From: Parendozoicomonas sp. Alg238-R29
Lineage (GTDB): Bacteria > Pseudomonadota > Gammaproteobacteria > Pseudomonadales > Endozoicomonadaceae
NCBI RefSeq assembly: GCF_947331445.1
Contig: NZ_CAMZOG010000048.1
Coordinates: forward strand, 1-36,059
DNA: 36,059 nt
Direction: 5' to 3'
Below are positions 26,741-36,059 of the stretch, piece by piece. The translations under genes and the position numbers were made by a program. The notes beneath the pieces were generated by a model that worked only from the letters and a program-made list of their open reading frames with translations, had not been told where the DNA came from and did not search any database. The stretch's first letter is position 1. The number at the start of each line of letters is the position of its first letter.

Positions 26741-27201
26741 CGGTTTGAATCCGGCCTTCCCGTCGGCTTCTGTTGGTGACTCCATCATCTCTGGCGAGAT
26801 TCCCCTTTTACGTATAAACGCCAAGGGTACTCCTGATCTCGTGCCATTCAATGTCAGGCTCAATGCCTGAGTATGAGTCGGGATCCGTAAAAAAAAGGAG
26901 CATAATACTGTAATATGCAGGTTCATCACAGAGCTTGACTGATAAAGCTTTAGCAAACGTTGTAATATTTAGAGAAGTGCCAGGGTGCGTTCACAATTGA
27001 ATATGCGACTCAGTGGCTCTGAATACCATCAGGCGTTAGGCAGGCTTGCAAGAATCGTAGTCACTCTACATTGAGCAAGCCTGACGCCACGAATGCCGGG
27101 TACAATAATTCATTGTGAACACACCCTGGGTACTCTACGAGTTGTCGCGGTGGTATAAGCTAGCTCATTTCTTGGAAAAGTTGGAAGGAAAGCATCAGTC
27201 C
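26741..27201. other. lptD-amgK divergent intergenic region
   Basis: About 460 bp between divergent starts. It holds the putative promoters of both operons. Visible elements are a TCAGGC/GCCTGA hairpin (26854-26870), a TATTAT hexamer facing lptD near 26910, and a nested inverted-repeat element at 26980-27129 listed separately. The open frames that run into this region from lptD and amgK have no ribosome sites and are read as non-coding. Confidence 0.6.
26980..27129. repeat. Nested inverted repeat, candidate MITE-like element
   Basis: The outer arms at 26980-27002 and 27108-27129 are inverted copies (21 of about 23 bases match; both contain CCAGGGTG, one mismatch, then GTTCACAAT). Inside, GGCGTTAGGCAGGCTTGC (27032-27049) pairs with GCAAGCCTGACGCC (27075-27088), apart from a 4-bp AGGC duplication. 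About 150 bp, non-coding, with terminal inverted repeats: the form of a small non-autonomous transposable element. Confidence 0.55.
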
Positions 27202-29024
<1,823 letters not shown>

Positions 29025-29032
29025 ATATTTAT

Positions 29033-29845
29033 ATGTGGTTCAGAACAGTTTTATTTGGCCTTTTGGGTATGATGTTTGGTGGCCCGTTCGGCGCGATTAT
29101 GGGGGCCTTGCTGGGTGCATGGCTGGATAACCAAAACCAGCGTCCGCGCATGGTTTATGGTCGTCAACGCCAGAGCGAAACCCAGACAGCATTCTTTGAA
29201 GCAACTTTCCTGGTAATGGGAAAACTGGCCAAGGCAGACGGTCGGGTAAAAGAAGAAGAAATTCAGCTTGCTACAGCATTAATGAATGAGATGCGCCTCA
29301 GTCCTGAGCAGCGTCAGCAGGCTATTCATCTGTTTAATCAGGGAAAAAACGGTGCGCCTGTTGATGCAGTATTAACTCGCTTTCGGCAGACGGCTGGCGG
29401 CAGCCTGATACAAATGTTTTTGGAGATCCAGCTTCAGGCTGCGTTTGCTGATGGTGATATCAGTCAGGCTGAAATGGCGATTCTTCATGATGCTTGCCAA
29501 CTTCTGGGCGTTAATAAGCTTGCCTTTGACTTGTTGTGTCAGCGCTTTCAGGCCCAGCGGGCGTTTTACTCTCATCATGCAGGCCATGGTGGCCATCAGG
29601 GAAACTGGCAATCTGCACCTCGTAAAGATGAGCTGAAAGAAGCTTATGCGACTCTGGGCGTTAACAGCGGTGCCAGTGATCGTGATGTAAAACGTGCCTG
29701 GCGGAAGCTTATGAGTGAACATCATCCAGACAAATTGGTTTCGAAGGGGTTGCCAGAAGAAATGATGGAAGTGGCGAAACGTAAGACTCAGGAAATACAG
29801 GCCGCATACGACTTGATTCAGCAGCACCGCAAGCAATCTTCATAA
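29033..29845 (+). CDS. djlA: Co-chaperone DjlA (membrane-anchored DnaJ-like)
   Basis: Inner-membrane J-domain protein that stimulates DnaK. The 270 residues have a Gly-rich N-terminal membrane segment (about 5-33, GMMFGGPFGAIMGALLGAW), a TerB-like central domain (ATFLVMGKLAKADGRVKEEE, AFADGDISQAEMAIL), a His/Gly-rich linker, and a C-terminal J-domain with the HPD tripeptide in EHHPDKL. All three parts of DjlA are in order. It follows murU by eight bp; djlA neighbours lptD in many Gammaproteobacteria. Confidence 0.95.
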   Translation: MWFRTVLFGLLGMMFGGPFGAIMGALLGAWLDNQNQRPRMVYGRQRQSETQTAFFEATFLVMGKLAKADGRVKEEEIQLATALMNEMRLSPEQRQQAIHLFNQGKNGAPVDAVLTRFRQTAGGSLIQMFLEIQLQAAFADGDISQAEMAILHDACQLLGVNKLAFDLLCQRFQAQRAFYSHHAGHGGHQGNWQSAPRKDELKEAYATLGVNSGASDRDVKRAWRKLMSEHHPDKLVSKGLPEEMMEVAKRKTQEIQAAYDLIQQHRKQSS

Positions 29846-29946
29846 TACCCCATAAAAAATATTAGTTGTTTATGTAGGGGTAATAGAGGCTGTGTGCATA
29901 TCAGTCCTGCAATCTGGCCGATAATAACGGTTGATGTTAATCCCAC

Positions 29947-29958
29947 GACTAGCTAGTC
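29947..29958. promoter_or_regulatory. Perfect 12-bp palindrome upstream of the adenylation-like gene
   Basis: GACTAGCTAGTC, flanked by CCCAC and TGGG, lies about 50 bp before the ATG at 30011; a second palindrome TGTACGTACA follows around 29970-29979. Candidate operators; no regulator is identified. Confidence 0.35.
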
Positions 29959-30010
29959 TGGGTGCGTTTTGTACGTACATAATAATCAGCCTCAATAAAG
30001 CGTCCAGACC

Positions 30011-31399
30011 ATGCAGACCAGCAGCAGAGAATCCATTGAATTTTATGTTCGCCGTGGATTCTGGGGAGAAGAGTCTCTCGAAAGCCTGTTCAGACGAACA
30101 GTCGCCATTCACCCTGGGCGTCTTGCTCTTGTTGATCCACCTGACCGTGAAGCCTTTACTGATCTTCCTCCCCGACAGTTAACTTACAGTGATCTTTTCT
30201 CTGCGGTGCGAGATGTCAGTGCGCGATTGCTGGCTGCCGGTTTACGTAAAGATCAGGTGGTTGTTACCCAGCTTCCTAACACGGTCGAAACAGTTGTTCT
30301 TTATTTGGCTGTAGCTCGTATCGGAGCTTTGTTGTGCCCAATGTCTGTTGATCAAAGCACAGCGAGCTTGGCAGAGGCGTCTTTGCAGCTTGAACCGGTT
30401 ATGTATGTGGGTTGTCACTATCGTCACCGGAACTTATTAAAGCAGGCGCGCACATGGTTGCCTGAGTCCTGCCAGTTTGCCAGTTTCTCTCCTTCGGGGG
30501 GCGATGTTCTGAACCTTTCGCTGGATCATCCTGCTACCGAGGATGAAATCAGGCATCTTGGGCAGATAATGGATACTGTCCCAGTGTCGCCCAATGAAGT
30601 CTTTACCCTGACTTGGAAGCGCCATACAGATAAGCACCCTGCAATCCCCAGAACTCATAACCAATGGTTTGCATTGGCTTCTTTTGTTTATGAGGGAGCA
30701 GGGCTACGCAATGGTGATTCGTTGTTGTGTTCTTTCTCGTTGGCAGAAGTGTCAGGGATAGGGGCGTTTCTCTATAACTGGCTGATGGCAGGCGCGCGGA
30801 TGGTGCTGAATCAAACAGGTGAACCTGAGGTCATCAAATCCCAATTGGCAAAAAATCGTGTGACTTGTGCAGGTATACCACCTGAGCAACTGATATCGGT
30901 TTTGGAGCTGGTGGAAGGCATGCAGGAACCTTGCTCTCTACGCACGGTTATTTCCGGGTTTTCCCCCATGGATGCGGACGTTGCCCAAAAAATTGCAGGC
31001 ACTGGAAAGGTGACGGTTTTGAACTGTTACAGTACGAGTGAAGGAGCCAGCTTGCTGGCGACTCCAGCAGATCGTTGTGAACAATGGGAGGAGCACCTGT
31101 TTCCCCGGTTTGATGAGCAGATTGATGGCTGGAGCAGTCGCATGTCTCGCATGGTGCGTACCAGGTTGTTTGCGCCTGGGGCTGAGGAGGAAATCACCGA
31201 ACCTGGAAAACCAGGAGAACTGTTTGTAAAAGGACCATCATTGTTTGACCGCTATTACCCCTGTGAGCCAGAGGGAGAGTATGAAGAGCCGAATTATAAA
31301 GATGGCTTCCAGAGAACCGGGGACCTGTTTGTGATTGATGAACAGAATCCACGTTTTTATCGGTTTGTTGGGCGAGTCGAAGAGCAGATGGATTCTTGA
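30011..31399 (+). CDS. Truncated, degenerate ANL-superfamily (AMP-binding) protein
   Basis: Related to acyl/aryl adenylating enzymes: N-terminal FWGEESLESLFRRTV, LTYSDLFSAVRDVSARLLAAGL, QLPNTVETVVLYLA, and near the end NCYSTSEGASL, GELFVKGPSLFDRYY, FQRTGDLFVIDE and FYRFVGRVEEQ. Two features argue against normal catalysis. The phosphate-binding loop that should read like TSGTTGxPKG is TWKRHTDKHPA. The protein also stops (462 residues) right after the hinge, so the C-terminal subdomain with the catalytic lysine is missing. The frame itself is clean, without stops, and a good terminator follows, so it looks like a maintained pseudoenzyme as much as a decaying gene. No thiolation domain or partner enzyme is nearby. 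Confidence 0.8.
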   Translation: MQTSSRESIEFYVRRGFWGEESLESLFRRTVAIHPGRLALVDPPDREAFTDLPPRQLTYSDLFSAVRDVSARLLAAGLRKDQVVVTQLPNTVETVVLYLAVARIGALLCPMSVDQSTASLAEASLQLEPVMYVGCHYRHRNLLKQARTWLPESCQFASFSPSGGDVLNLSLDHPATEDEIRHLGQIMDTVPVSPNEVFTLTWKRHTDKHPAIPRTHNQWFALASFVYEGAGLRNGDSLLCSFSLAEVSGIGAFLYNWLMAGARMVLNQTGEPEVIKSQLAKNRVTCAGIPPEQLISVLELVEGMQEPCSLRTVISGFSPMDADVAQKIAGTGKVTVLNCYSTSEGASLLATPADRCEQWEEHLFPRFDEQIDGWSSRMSRMVRTRLFAPGAEEEITEPGKPGELFVKGPSLFDRYYPCEPEGEYEEPNYKDGFQRTGDLFVIDEQNPRFYRFVGRVEEQMDS

Positions 31400-31404
31400 T
31401 AGGC

Positions 31405-31431
31405 AAAGGGAGTGAGAGTCACTCCCTTTTT
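31405..31431. terminator. Rho-independent terminator, usable in both directions
   Basis: AAAGGGAGTGA (31405-31415), loop GAG, TCACTCCCTTT (31419-31429), then TT ATTG. A perfect 11-pair stem with A-tract on one side and T-tract on the other. It serves the adenylation-like gene and the convergent tesA. Confidence 0.88.
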
Positions 31432-31440
31432 ATTGTTTGC

Positions 31441-32118
31441 TTACTTTAAGTGGGGCTCAATAGTCGGCCATACATTTTTAAAGAGTATTGGCTGAGCTTC
31501 TGCTGTTGGGTGAATACCATCCGGTTGATTTAACTGTTCCTGCCCGGCAATTCCATCAAGAAAAAATGGTACTAGAGTGACGTCAAACTCACTGCTTAAA
31601 TCTTTATAGATAGTGTTAAAGCGTTTGGTATATGCGGGCCCATAATTGGGGGGCATTTGCATTTCAAAGAGCAGAGTGGGTGTTTTGCTGTCGGCCAGTA
31701 GCTGCAGCATGGCGGAAAAGTTCTTTTGAATAGATTTCAGGGGCGTGCCGCGCAAACCATCGTTTGCTCCCAGTTCCAGCAGCACTAAATCTGGTGAGTG
31801 CTTTTCCAGTTCTGCTGGTAAACGGCTTAAACCGCCAGATGTTGTTTCTCCGCTTATGCTGACATTGACTACCTGCCAGTTGGGGTGGGTTTTCTGAAGC
31901 TGGTTTTCCAGAAGGGCAACCCAGCCTTTATCCAGATCAATACCGTAAGCTGCGCTCAGACTGTCGCCAAACATTAATACAATTTTTTTCGTGCGCTGGG
32001 GGTCGGCTTCAGGTTGAATGTTAGAACCAAGAGCGCTTGGTACCCTGAGTAGGAGTACCGTGAACAGCAACAGAATGATAAAACGGTAATTTATGGCCCA
32101 CCCTTTAGAAGCTAGCAC
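31441..32118 (-). CDS. tesA: SGNH hydrolase: arylesterase/thioesterase I TesA
   Basis: Periplasmic multifunctional lipase-type hydrolase (acyl-CoA thioesterase I, lysophospholipase L1, arylesterase). The 225 residues have a signal peptide (FIILLLFTVLLL...SALGS), block I FGDSLSAAYG with the catalytic Ser, block II Gly in SISGETTSGG, block III LGANDGLRG with Asn, and block V DGIHPT with the Asp-His pair. GTG at 32118 has GGGAG eight bases upstream. The 5' end overlaps the start of the divergent ABC-ATPase gene by 26 bp. Export agrees with the family. Confidence 0.94.
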   Translation of the reverse strand: MLASKGWAINYRFIILLLFTVLLLRVPSALGSNIQPEADPQRTKKIVLMFGDSLSAAYGIDLDKGWVALLENQLQKTHPNWQVVNVSISGETTSGGLSRLPAELEKHSPDLVLLELGANDGLRGTPLKSIQKNFSAMLQLLADSKTPTLLFEMQMPPNYGPAYTKRFNTIYKDLSSEFDVTLVPFFLDGIAGQEQLNQPDGIHPTAEAQPILFKNVWPTIEPHLK

Positions 32119-32815
32119 TCATACGTCTCCCGACAATCAACAACAAACCGCCGTTGCGGTATCCGATCTCATCAAAACAGTTGTTGCCCGTAATGGTGAG
32201 CTGACTATCTTGTCTGGCCTGAATCTTCAGATCAAGTCTGGTGAGTCTGCGGCGATTGTTGGGGCTTCTGGTTCCGGTAAATCAACTTTGCTGGGCATTC
32301 TTGCCGGCCTGGATCAGCCCAGCGCTGGTTCGGTAGTTCTTGCTGATACCCGTATTGATCATCTTGATGAAGATAGTAGAGCTCGAGTGCGGGGTGAGCA
32401 TGTTGGCTTTGTTTTCCAATCGTTCCAGCTTCTTCCGAATTTAACCGCTCTTGAGAATGTCATGCTGCCTTTGGAGCTTGTTGGTAGAAAAGATGCGTTT
32501 AAGCGTGCAGATGATCTGTTGAAACGCGTTGGGCTGGACCAGAGAACAGATCATTACCCACGACAGTTGTCGGGCGGTGAGCAGCAGCGAGTGGCTATTG
32601 CCAGAGCTTTTGCAGGCGAACCGGATATTTTGTTTGCTGATGAGCCTACCGGTAATCTTGATGAGAAAACCGGCGAAAAGATTATTGATCTGCTGTTTCA
32701 GGTCAACCGGGAAAACGGAACAACACTGGTACTGGTGACTCACGATTTAAGTCTGGCAAGCCGTTGTGACCGTGTTCTGCATCTCCATGGTGGTGTTTTG
32801 AAGGAGGCAGAATGA
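32093..32815 (+). CDS. ybbA: ABC transporter ATP-binding protein, YbbA/LolD type
   Basis: ATPase of a MacB-like mechanotransmission ABC system. The 240 residues contain Walker [10 protein letters not shown] (57-65), Q-loop [16 protein letters not shown], signature [14 protein letters not shown], Walker [13 protein letters not shown] and the H-loop LVTHD. It is most like YbbA, the partner of YbbP and neighbour of tesA; the substrate of the YbbAP system is not settled. The ATG at 32093 has only a weak ribosome site, but no other in-frame start precedes the Walker A. Its stop overlaps the permease ATG by 4 bp (ATGA). Confidence 0.92.
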   Translation: MAHPLEASTHTSPDNQQQTAVAVSDLIKTVVARNGELTILSGLNLQIKSGESAAIVGASGSGKSTLLGILAGLDQPSAGSVVLADTRIDHLDEDSRARVRGEHVGFVFQSFQLLPNLTALENVMLPLELVGRKDAFKRADDLLKRVGLDQRTDHYPRQLSGGEQQRVAIARAFAGEPDILFADEPTGNLDEKTGEKIIDLLFQVNRENGTTLVLVTHDLSLASRCDRVLHLHGGVLKEAE

Positions 32816-35337
32816 GCAGGGTTGCTTCTATCAAAGCGTCTTCTTTCAAAGACAACACAGCCCTTTCCTGGCGTTTTATGATCAGGGACTGGCGAGCCGG
32901 TGAACTCTGGCTGCTGGTGCTTTCCCTGATTATGGCTGTGTCTGTCAGTACAGCTATATCGTTATTTAGCGACAGGTTGCAGTTGGCCCTTGGGCATCAG
33001 GTAGCTGAAGTCTTAGGAGCGGATATGGTCATTCGCAGCCCCCGACCTTTGCAGGACACTATATCTGCCGGCGCAAAAGAACAGGGACTTGAGCTTTCAA
33101 CGGTACTGGAATTTCCATCGGTTGTTCTGGCTGGTGATGAGATGCAACTTGTTTCCGCCAAGGCTGTAGAAAATAACTATCCCTTGCGTGGGTATATGCG
33201 TGGGGCGCCGCAACCTTTTGCTGAAGATGAACCTCTTGAATATACACCAGCACCGGGTGAAGCGTGGCTGGAACCCCGCCTGTTTCCATTATTGGATGTG
33301 AAGATTGGAGATGTTGTCACTCTTGGGGAAACCGAGTTGCGGGTGACTCGTGCGATCACTCTTGAAACCGATCGAGGTGGTGATTTTTACAGCCTTTCTC
33401 CCCGGCTAATGTTCAATATGCAGGATCTGGAAGCAACTGGTGTTATCCAGCCGGGAAGCCGTGTGAATTGGAAAACACTGCTGGCGGGTAATGCAAGACA
33501 GTTACAGGGCTTCCAGAACTGGACAAGTGGAAAACTGGATGCCAGTGAAAAGTTGGTGATGGCCGATGATAGTCGCCGAGATTTGCGCAATTCTGTTGTA
33601 CGGTTGAAACAGTTTCTGGGGCTGGCCAGTATGGCAGCTATCTTGCTGGCGGGTATAGCAGTTGCTATGGCTAGTCGGCGTTTTGCAGAAAGACGTTTTG
33701 ATAACACGGCTATCATGCGCTGCTTTGGTGGCAGTCGCCGTCAGGTTTTAAATCTGTTGGTGGGTGAGCTGGTACTTGTGGCTTTTCTTGTGGCCATTCC
33801 CGGGGTGGCGCTTGGGTGGTTGCTGCAGGCCGGAATTGTGAGCCTCTTGAAAGGTATTTTGCCGGCCTGGTTGCCGCAACCTGGTTTGACTCCGTTACTA
33901 GTTGGTGGTGCTACAGGTATTATTACTCTGTTGGGTTTTGGTCTTGCACCACTGCTACGTTTACAGAATGTTTCTCCTCTGCGGGTTTTACGGCGCGAGT
34001 TAGCACCTGCTCCTGCTTCTTCCTGGCTTGTTTATGCATTGTCCCTTTCAGCAATGATTCTATTGCTTTGGTATCACACAGGACAATTGATGATGACTGC
34101 GGGGCTAGTGATGACCGGCGCAGTCATTCTGGTATCAATTTCCCTGGGTGTTCAATTGCTATTGCTGCTTGTGGATAAAAGAACATCGGGTAAACCAATG
34201 CCCCTTTACTGGCGGCTTGGTGTAAAGCGAATGGTTCAACAGAGGGGGCACTCATCCGCACAATTACTGGCTTTTTCTCTGACCTTTATGGCGATGGCTA
34301 TTGTGCTGGTGTTAAGAACCGATCTTCTTGACCGCTGGCAGAAGGATCTTCCGGAAGATACCCCCAACTACTTTGCACTGAATATTCAACCGGAAGATGT
34401 GGATAATTATGAGCTGTTTCTGGAAAACAGCGATATTGATACCAGTGGGCTATATCCCATAGTGCGCGGTCGACTGGTTCAGATTAATGGTGTTGATGTG
34501 CGACAGGCTGTGTCTAAAGAGCAGCGCGGGCACAATTCTCTGAATCGTGAACTCAACATGACCTGGTCACCGGAACTGCCAGAGTCAAATACTTTGCTGG
34601 AAGGTGAATGGTGGCAGCCGGGCAGCGCCGATGGTTTGTCTGTTGAAGAAGAAATTGCCGAACACCTTGGCATTGATATAGGTGACCAGCTGACATTTAT
34701 GGTGTCCGGAAGAAAGGTTACTGAAACAGTCACCAGTATTCGTAAAGTGCAGTGGGAATCTTTTCAGCCAAACTTTTATATGATTTTCCCGAAGGAGGCT
34801 CTTAAGGATCTTCCGGCATCCTGGTTAAACAGTTTTTATTTGGAAAGTGAAGATAGAGTTCAGTTAAATCAGCTGATTACACATTTTCCAACATTGACTC
34901 TTCTGGACTTGGATTCTGTTATCGGACAGGTACGCAATATGCTTGAGCAGTCTATTGTGGCGGTTGAAGCCATGTTGGCAGCTTTGCTGTTGGCGGGTTT
35001 GTTAGTGATGGCATCGGTTATTGAATCCAGTATCGACCATCGTTTGCAAGAAGGTGCCTTGATTCGCTCTCTAGGCGGCAGTCGTCGTCAGCTTGTATTT
35101 ATGCAGGCTGGTGAGTTTATTATTCTTGGCGCTGTATCTGGGTTGGTTGCTGCTGCTGGAACGGAGCTGTGCAGCTACTGGCTGAATACTCAGGTTTTCG
35201 AGTTGAGCTGGGAGCCTGTGTGGTGGCTGTGGGGCGCTTTACCTCTGCTTGGAGCTGTGGTGATAGGCTTTTCCGGTTGGCTGGGTGTTCAACGTGTTGT
35301 ACGACAATCGCCTTCAAATATTTTGAAGGGGTTGTGA
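32812..35337 (+). CDS. ybbP: FtsX-family ABC permease, YbbP type
   Basis: Large inner-membrane permease of 841 residues, working with the ATPase of the preceding gene. It has an N-terminal helix (LWLLVLSLIMAVSVSTAI) followed by a periplasmic domain of about 200 residues, a first FtsX helix cluster (LGLASMAAILLAGIAVAM, RCFGGSRRQVLNLLVGEL), middle helices, a second long periplasmic domain (about residues 500-690), and a second FtsX cluster near the C-terminus (MASVIESSIDHRLQEGALIRSLGGSRRQL). The duplicated FtsX clusters and about ten helices fit YbbP. The 4-bp overlap implies translational coupling. Confidence 0.92.
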   Translation: MSRVASIKASSFKDNTALSWRFMIRDWRAGELWLLVLSLIMAVSVSTAISLFSDRLQLALGHQVAEVLGADMVIRSPRPLQDTISAGAKEQGLELSTVLEFPSVVLAGDEMQLVSAKAVENNYPLRGYMRGAPQPFAEDEPLEYTPAPGEAWLEPRLFPLLDVKIGDVVTLGETELRVTRAITLETDRGGDFYSLSPRLMFNMQDLEATGVIQPGSRVNWKTLLAGNARQLQGFQNWTSGKLDASEKLVMADDSRRDLRNSVVRLKQFLGLASMAAILLAGIAVAMASRRFAERRFDNTAIMRCFGGSRRQVLNLLVGELVLVAFLVAIPGVALGWLLQAGIVSLLKGILPAWLPQPGLTPLLVGGATGIITLLGFGLAPLLRLQNVSPLRVLRRELAPAPASSWLVYALSLSAMILLLWYHTGQLMMTAGLVMTGAVILVSISLGVQLLLLLVDKRTSGKPMPLYWRLGVKRMVQQRGHSSAQLLAFSLTFMAMAIVLVLRTDLLDRWQKDLPEDTPNYFALNIQPEDVDNYELFLENSDIDTSGLYPIVRGRLVQINGVDVRQAVSKEQRGHNSLNRELNMTWSPELPESNTLLEGEWWQPGSADGLSVEEEIAEHLGIDIGDQLTFMVSGRKVTETVTSIRKVQWESFQPNFYMIFPKEALKDLPASWLNSFYLESEDRVQLNQLITHFPTLTLLDLDSVIGQVRNMLEQSIVAVEAMLAALLLAGLLVMASVIESSIDHRLQEGALIRSLGGSRRQLVFMQAGEFIILGAVSGLVAAAGTELCSYWLNTQVFELSWEPVWWLWGALPLLGAVVIGFSGWLGVQRVVRQSPSNILKGL

Positions 35338-35404
35338 GTAAAGTTGACCCTGATCAAAAAATAAGCACACAAAATAAGACCTGATGTGTTCAGGGGTAGA
35401 GTAG

Positions 35405-35450
35405 TTATCCACAGGTATTCCAGTGACTTGATCAGGATATCTGTGGACAA
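35405..35450. promoter_or_regulatory. Inverted pair of DnaA-box-like sites
   Basis: TTATCCACA (35405-35413) is a perfect DnaA box; TGTGGACAA (35442-35450) is its near-inverted copy. The symmetry extends outward of the boxes' inner edges (CAGGTAT on one side, ATATCTG on the other), so it could equally be an RNA hairpin ending the ybbP transcript or an operator for the regulator gene at 35493. A GATC site lies between them. Confidence 0.4.
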
Positions 35451-35492
35451 CAGCGTTAACGGGAAAGTTAATGTCTGTAAGGGGTAAGGTTT

Positions 35493-36029
35493 ATGTGGAA
35501 AAACGTCTCTAGGGAGAAGGCATGTATTATTCGTGCCGATGATCTCGGTGGAATCGATCTGCTAAAAGCCAGCTATCGCACTCAGACATTTTCCCGACAC
35601 GTTCATGAAGGTTATTGCATCGGCGTTATAGCCGCTGGTGCTCAGCAGTTTTATCGTACCGGAAGTCATCATGTTGCACCCGTTGGCAGTATTATTCTGG
35701 TGAACGCAGATGAAGTTCATACCGGGCATGCTGCCAGTGAAGGTGGCTGGTCTTACCGGGCGATTTATCCCCATGTTGATATTTTTGAAGGAGGAAATGA
35801 GAGTGCTTTGAAGGCTCCCTGGTTTCGTGAAGCGGTTGTTCATGATCCAGATATGACAAGTAAACTTTCTCATTTATTCGACACCGTTGAGCACTCTGAT
35901 AACAGGCTGGAAAGAGAAACAATTTGGCTTGAAACGATGTGTCAGCTGACTCGTCGATACAGTTGCAGTCGTTCTCACTCGCTGCTAGACATTGACTGTC
36001 CGGCTCTGTTCACAATAAATGTGGGTTGA
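35493..36029 (+). CDS. AraC-type regulator, sensor domain only (truncated)
   Basis: The 178-residue frame begins with AAGGGG eight bases upstream and encodes the N-terminal cupin domain typical of AraC regulators: FSRHVHEGYCIGVIAAGAQQ, HHVAPVGSIILVNADEVHTG, GWSYRAIYP. The C-terminal double helix-turn-helix, normally about 100 residues more, is missing. The frame ends shortly after CQLTRRYS. Bases from about 36002 look like the terminal repeat of an insertion sequence. The last dozen residues are therefore probably encoded by foreign DNA, and the gene is likely interrupted. It cannot bind DNA as it stands. Confidence 0.75.
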   Translation: MWKNVSREKACIIRADDLGGIDLLKASYRTQTFSRHVHEGYCIGVIAAGAQQFYRTGSHHVAPVGSIILVNADEVHTGHAASEGGWSYRAIYPHVDIFEGGNESALKAPWFREAVVHDPDMTSKLSHLFDTVEHSDNRLERETIWLETMCQLTRRYSCSRSHSLLDIDCPALFTINVG

Positions 36030-36059
36030 GCCAATGGGATGCTTCCTGATCTAACAAAC
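36002..36059. mobile_element. Probable left end of an insertion sequence (cut by window edge)
   Basis: GGCTCTGTTCACAATAAATG starts at 36002, where AraC homology stops. GGCTCTGTT starts resemble terminal repeats of IS6- and IS5-type elements (from memory), and GGCTC/GAGCC form an inverted pair at 36002-36032. No transposase is visible within the 58 bp. Confidence 0.4.

Noticed and set aside
29848-29884. TACCCC...GGGGTA inverted repeat after djlA as terminator
   Set aside because: The stem needs a three-base bulge and no T-run follows; too weak to call.

Overview
The window looks like chromosomal DNA of a marine gammaproteobacterium. Gene orders lptD-surA-pdxA-rsmA-apaG-apaH, groES-groEL beside fxsA, amgK-murU divergent from lptD, and tesA divergent from a ybbA/ybbP-type ABC system are all typical of Gammaproteobacteria. 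The mix, with a group II intron and repeat traces, would fit Endozoicomonas or a related Oceanospirillales lineage. That placement is an inference from gene content, not a database match.

Layout. 130-1616 (+): pilD-coaE, converging on a secreted histidine phosphatase. 2398-5422: a TetR regulator with a palindrome in front of it, a secreted protein of unknown function, and a dicarboxylate/amino acid symporter ending at a hairpin shared with bioA. 5453-9027: bioA (-) divergent from an endonuclease/exonuclease/phosphatase-fold protein, with a BirA-box-like site between them, then a double-domain PTPS/QueD-like protein. 9039-10631 (-): an unrecognised secreted protein, insulated by a strong minus-strand terminator at 10691-10723. 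About 10764-13601 (-): a group II intron with an intact maturase carrying RT and HNH domains. It lies downstream of groEL, whose 3' flank holds a run of hairpins. 14018-16754 (-): groES-groEL with a sigma-32-like promoter, and fxsA. 16879-19401 (-): a 44-codon ORF, a HugZ-type haem protein behind a Fur-box-like site, a small membrane ORF, and pilC standing alone, without pilB or pilD.

19509-26740 (-) is the outer-membrane biogenesis and housekeeping operon lptD-surA-pdxA-rsmA-apaG-apaH. LptD and SurA work together: SurA chaperones outer-membrane beta-barrels including LptD. Divergent from it (+) are amgK-murU (peptidoglycan sugar recycling) and djlA (DnaJ-type co-chaperone). The gap between lptD and amgK holds a roughly 150-bp nested inverted repeat that resembles a small non-autonomous element. 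30011-31399 is a degenerate, C-terminally truncated adenylate-forming-enzyme relative ending in a textbook terminator. 31441-35337 is tesA (-) overlapping head-to-head with the ABC ATPase gene and its large FtsX-type permease (+). The window closes on an AraC-type sensor domain whose DNA-binding half is missing. An insertion-sequence-like end begins exactly where the homology stops.

No rRNA, tRNA or CRISPR array was seen. The items most worth a second look are the intron and its two possible micro-ORFs, the hairpin array behind groEL, the degenerate adenylation protein, the secreted 530-residue protein, the lptD/amgK inverted repeat that shares a core with the element at the right edge, and the BirA- and Fur-like sites.
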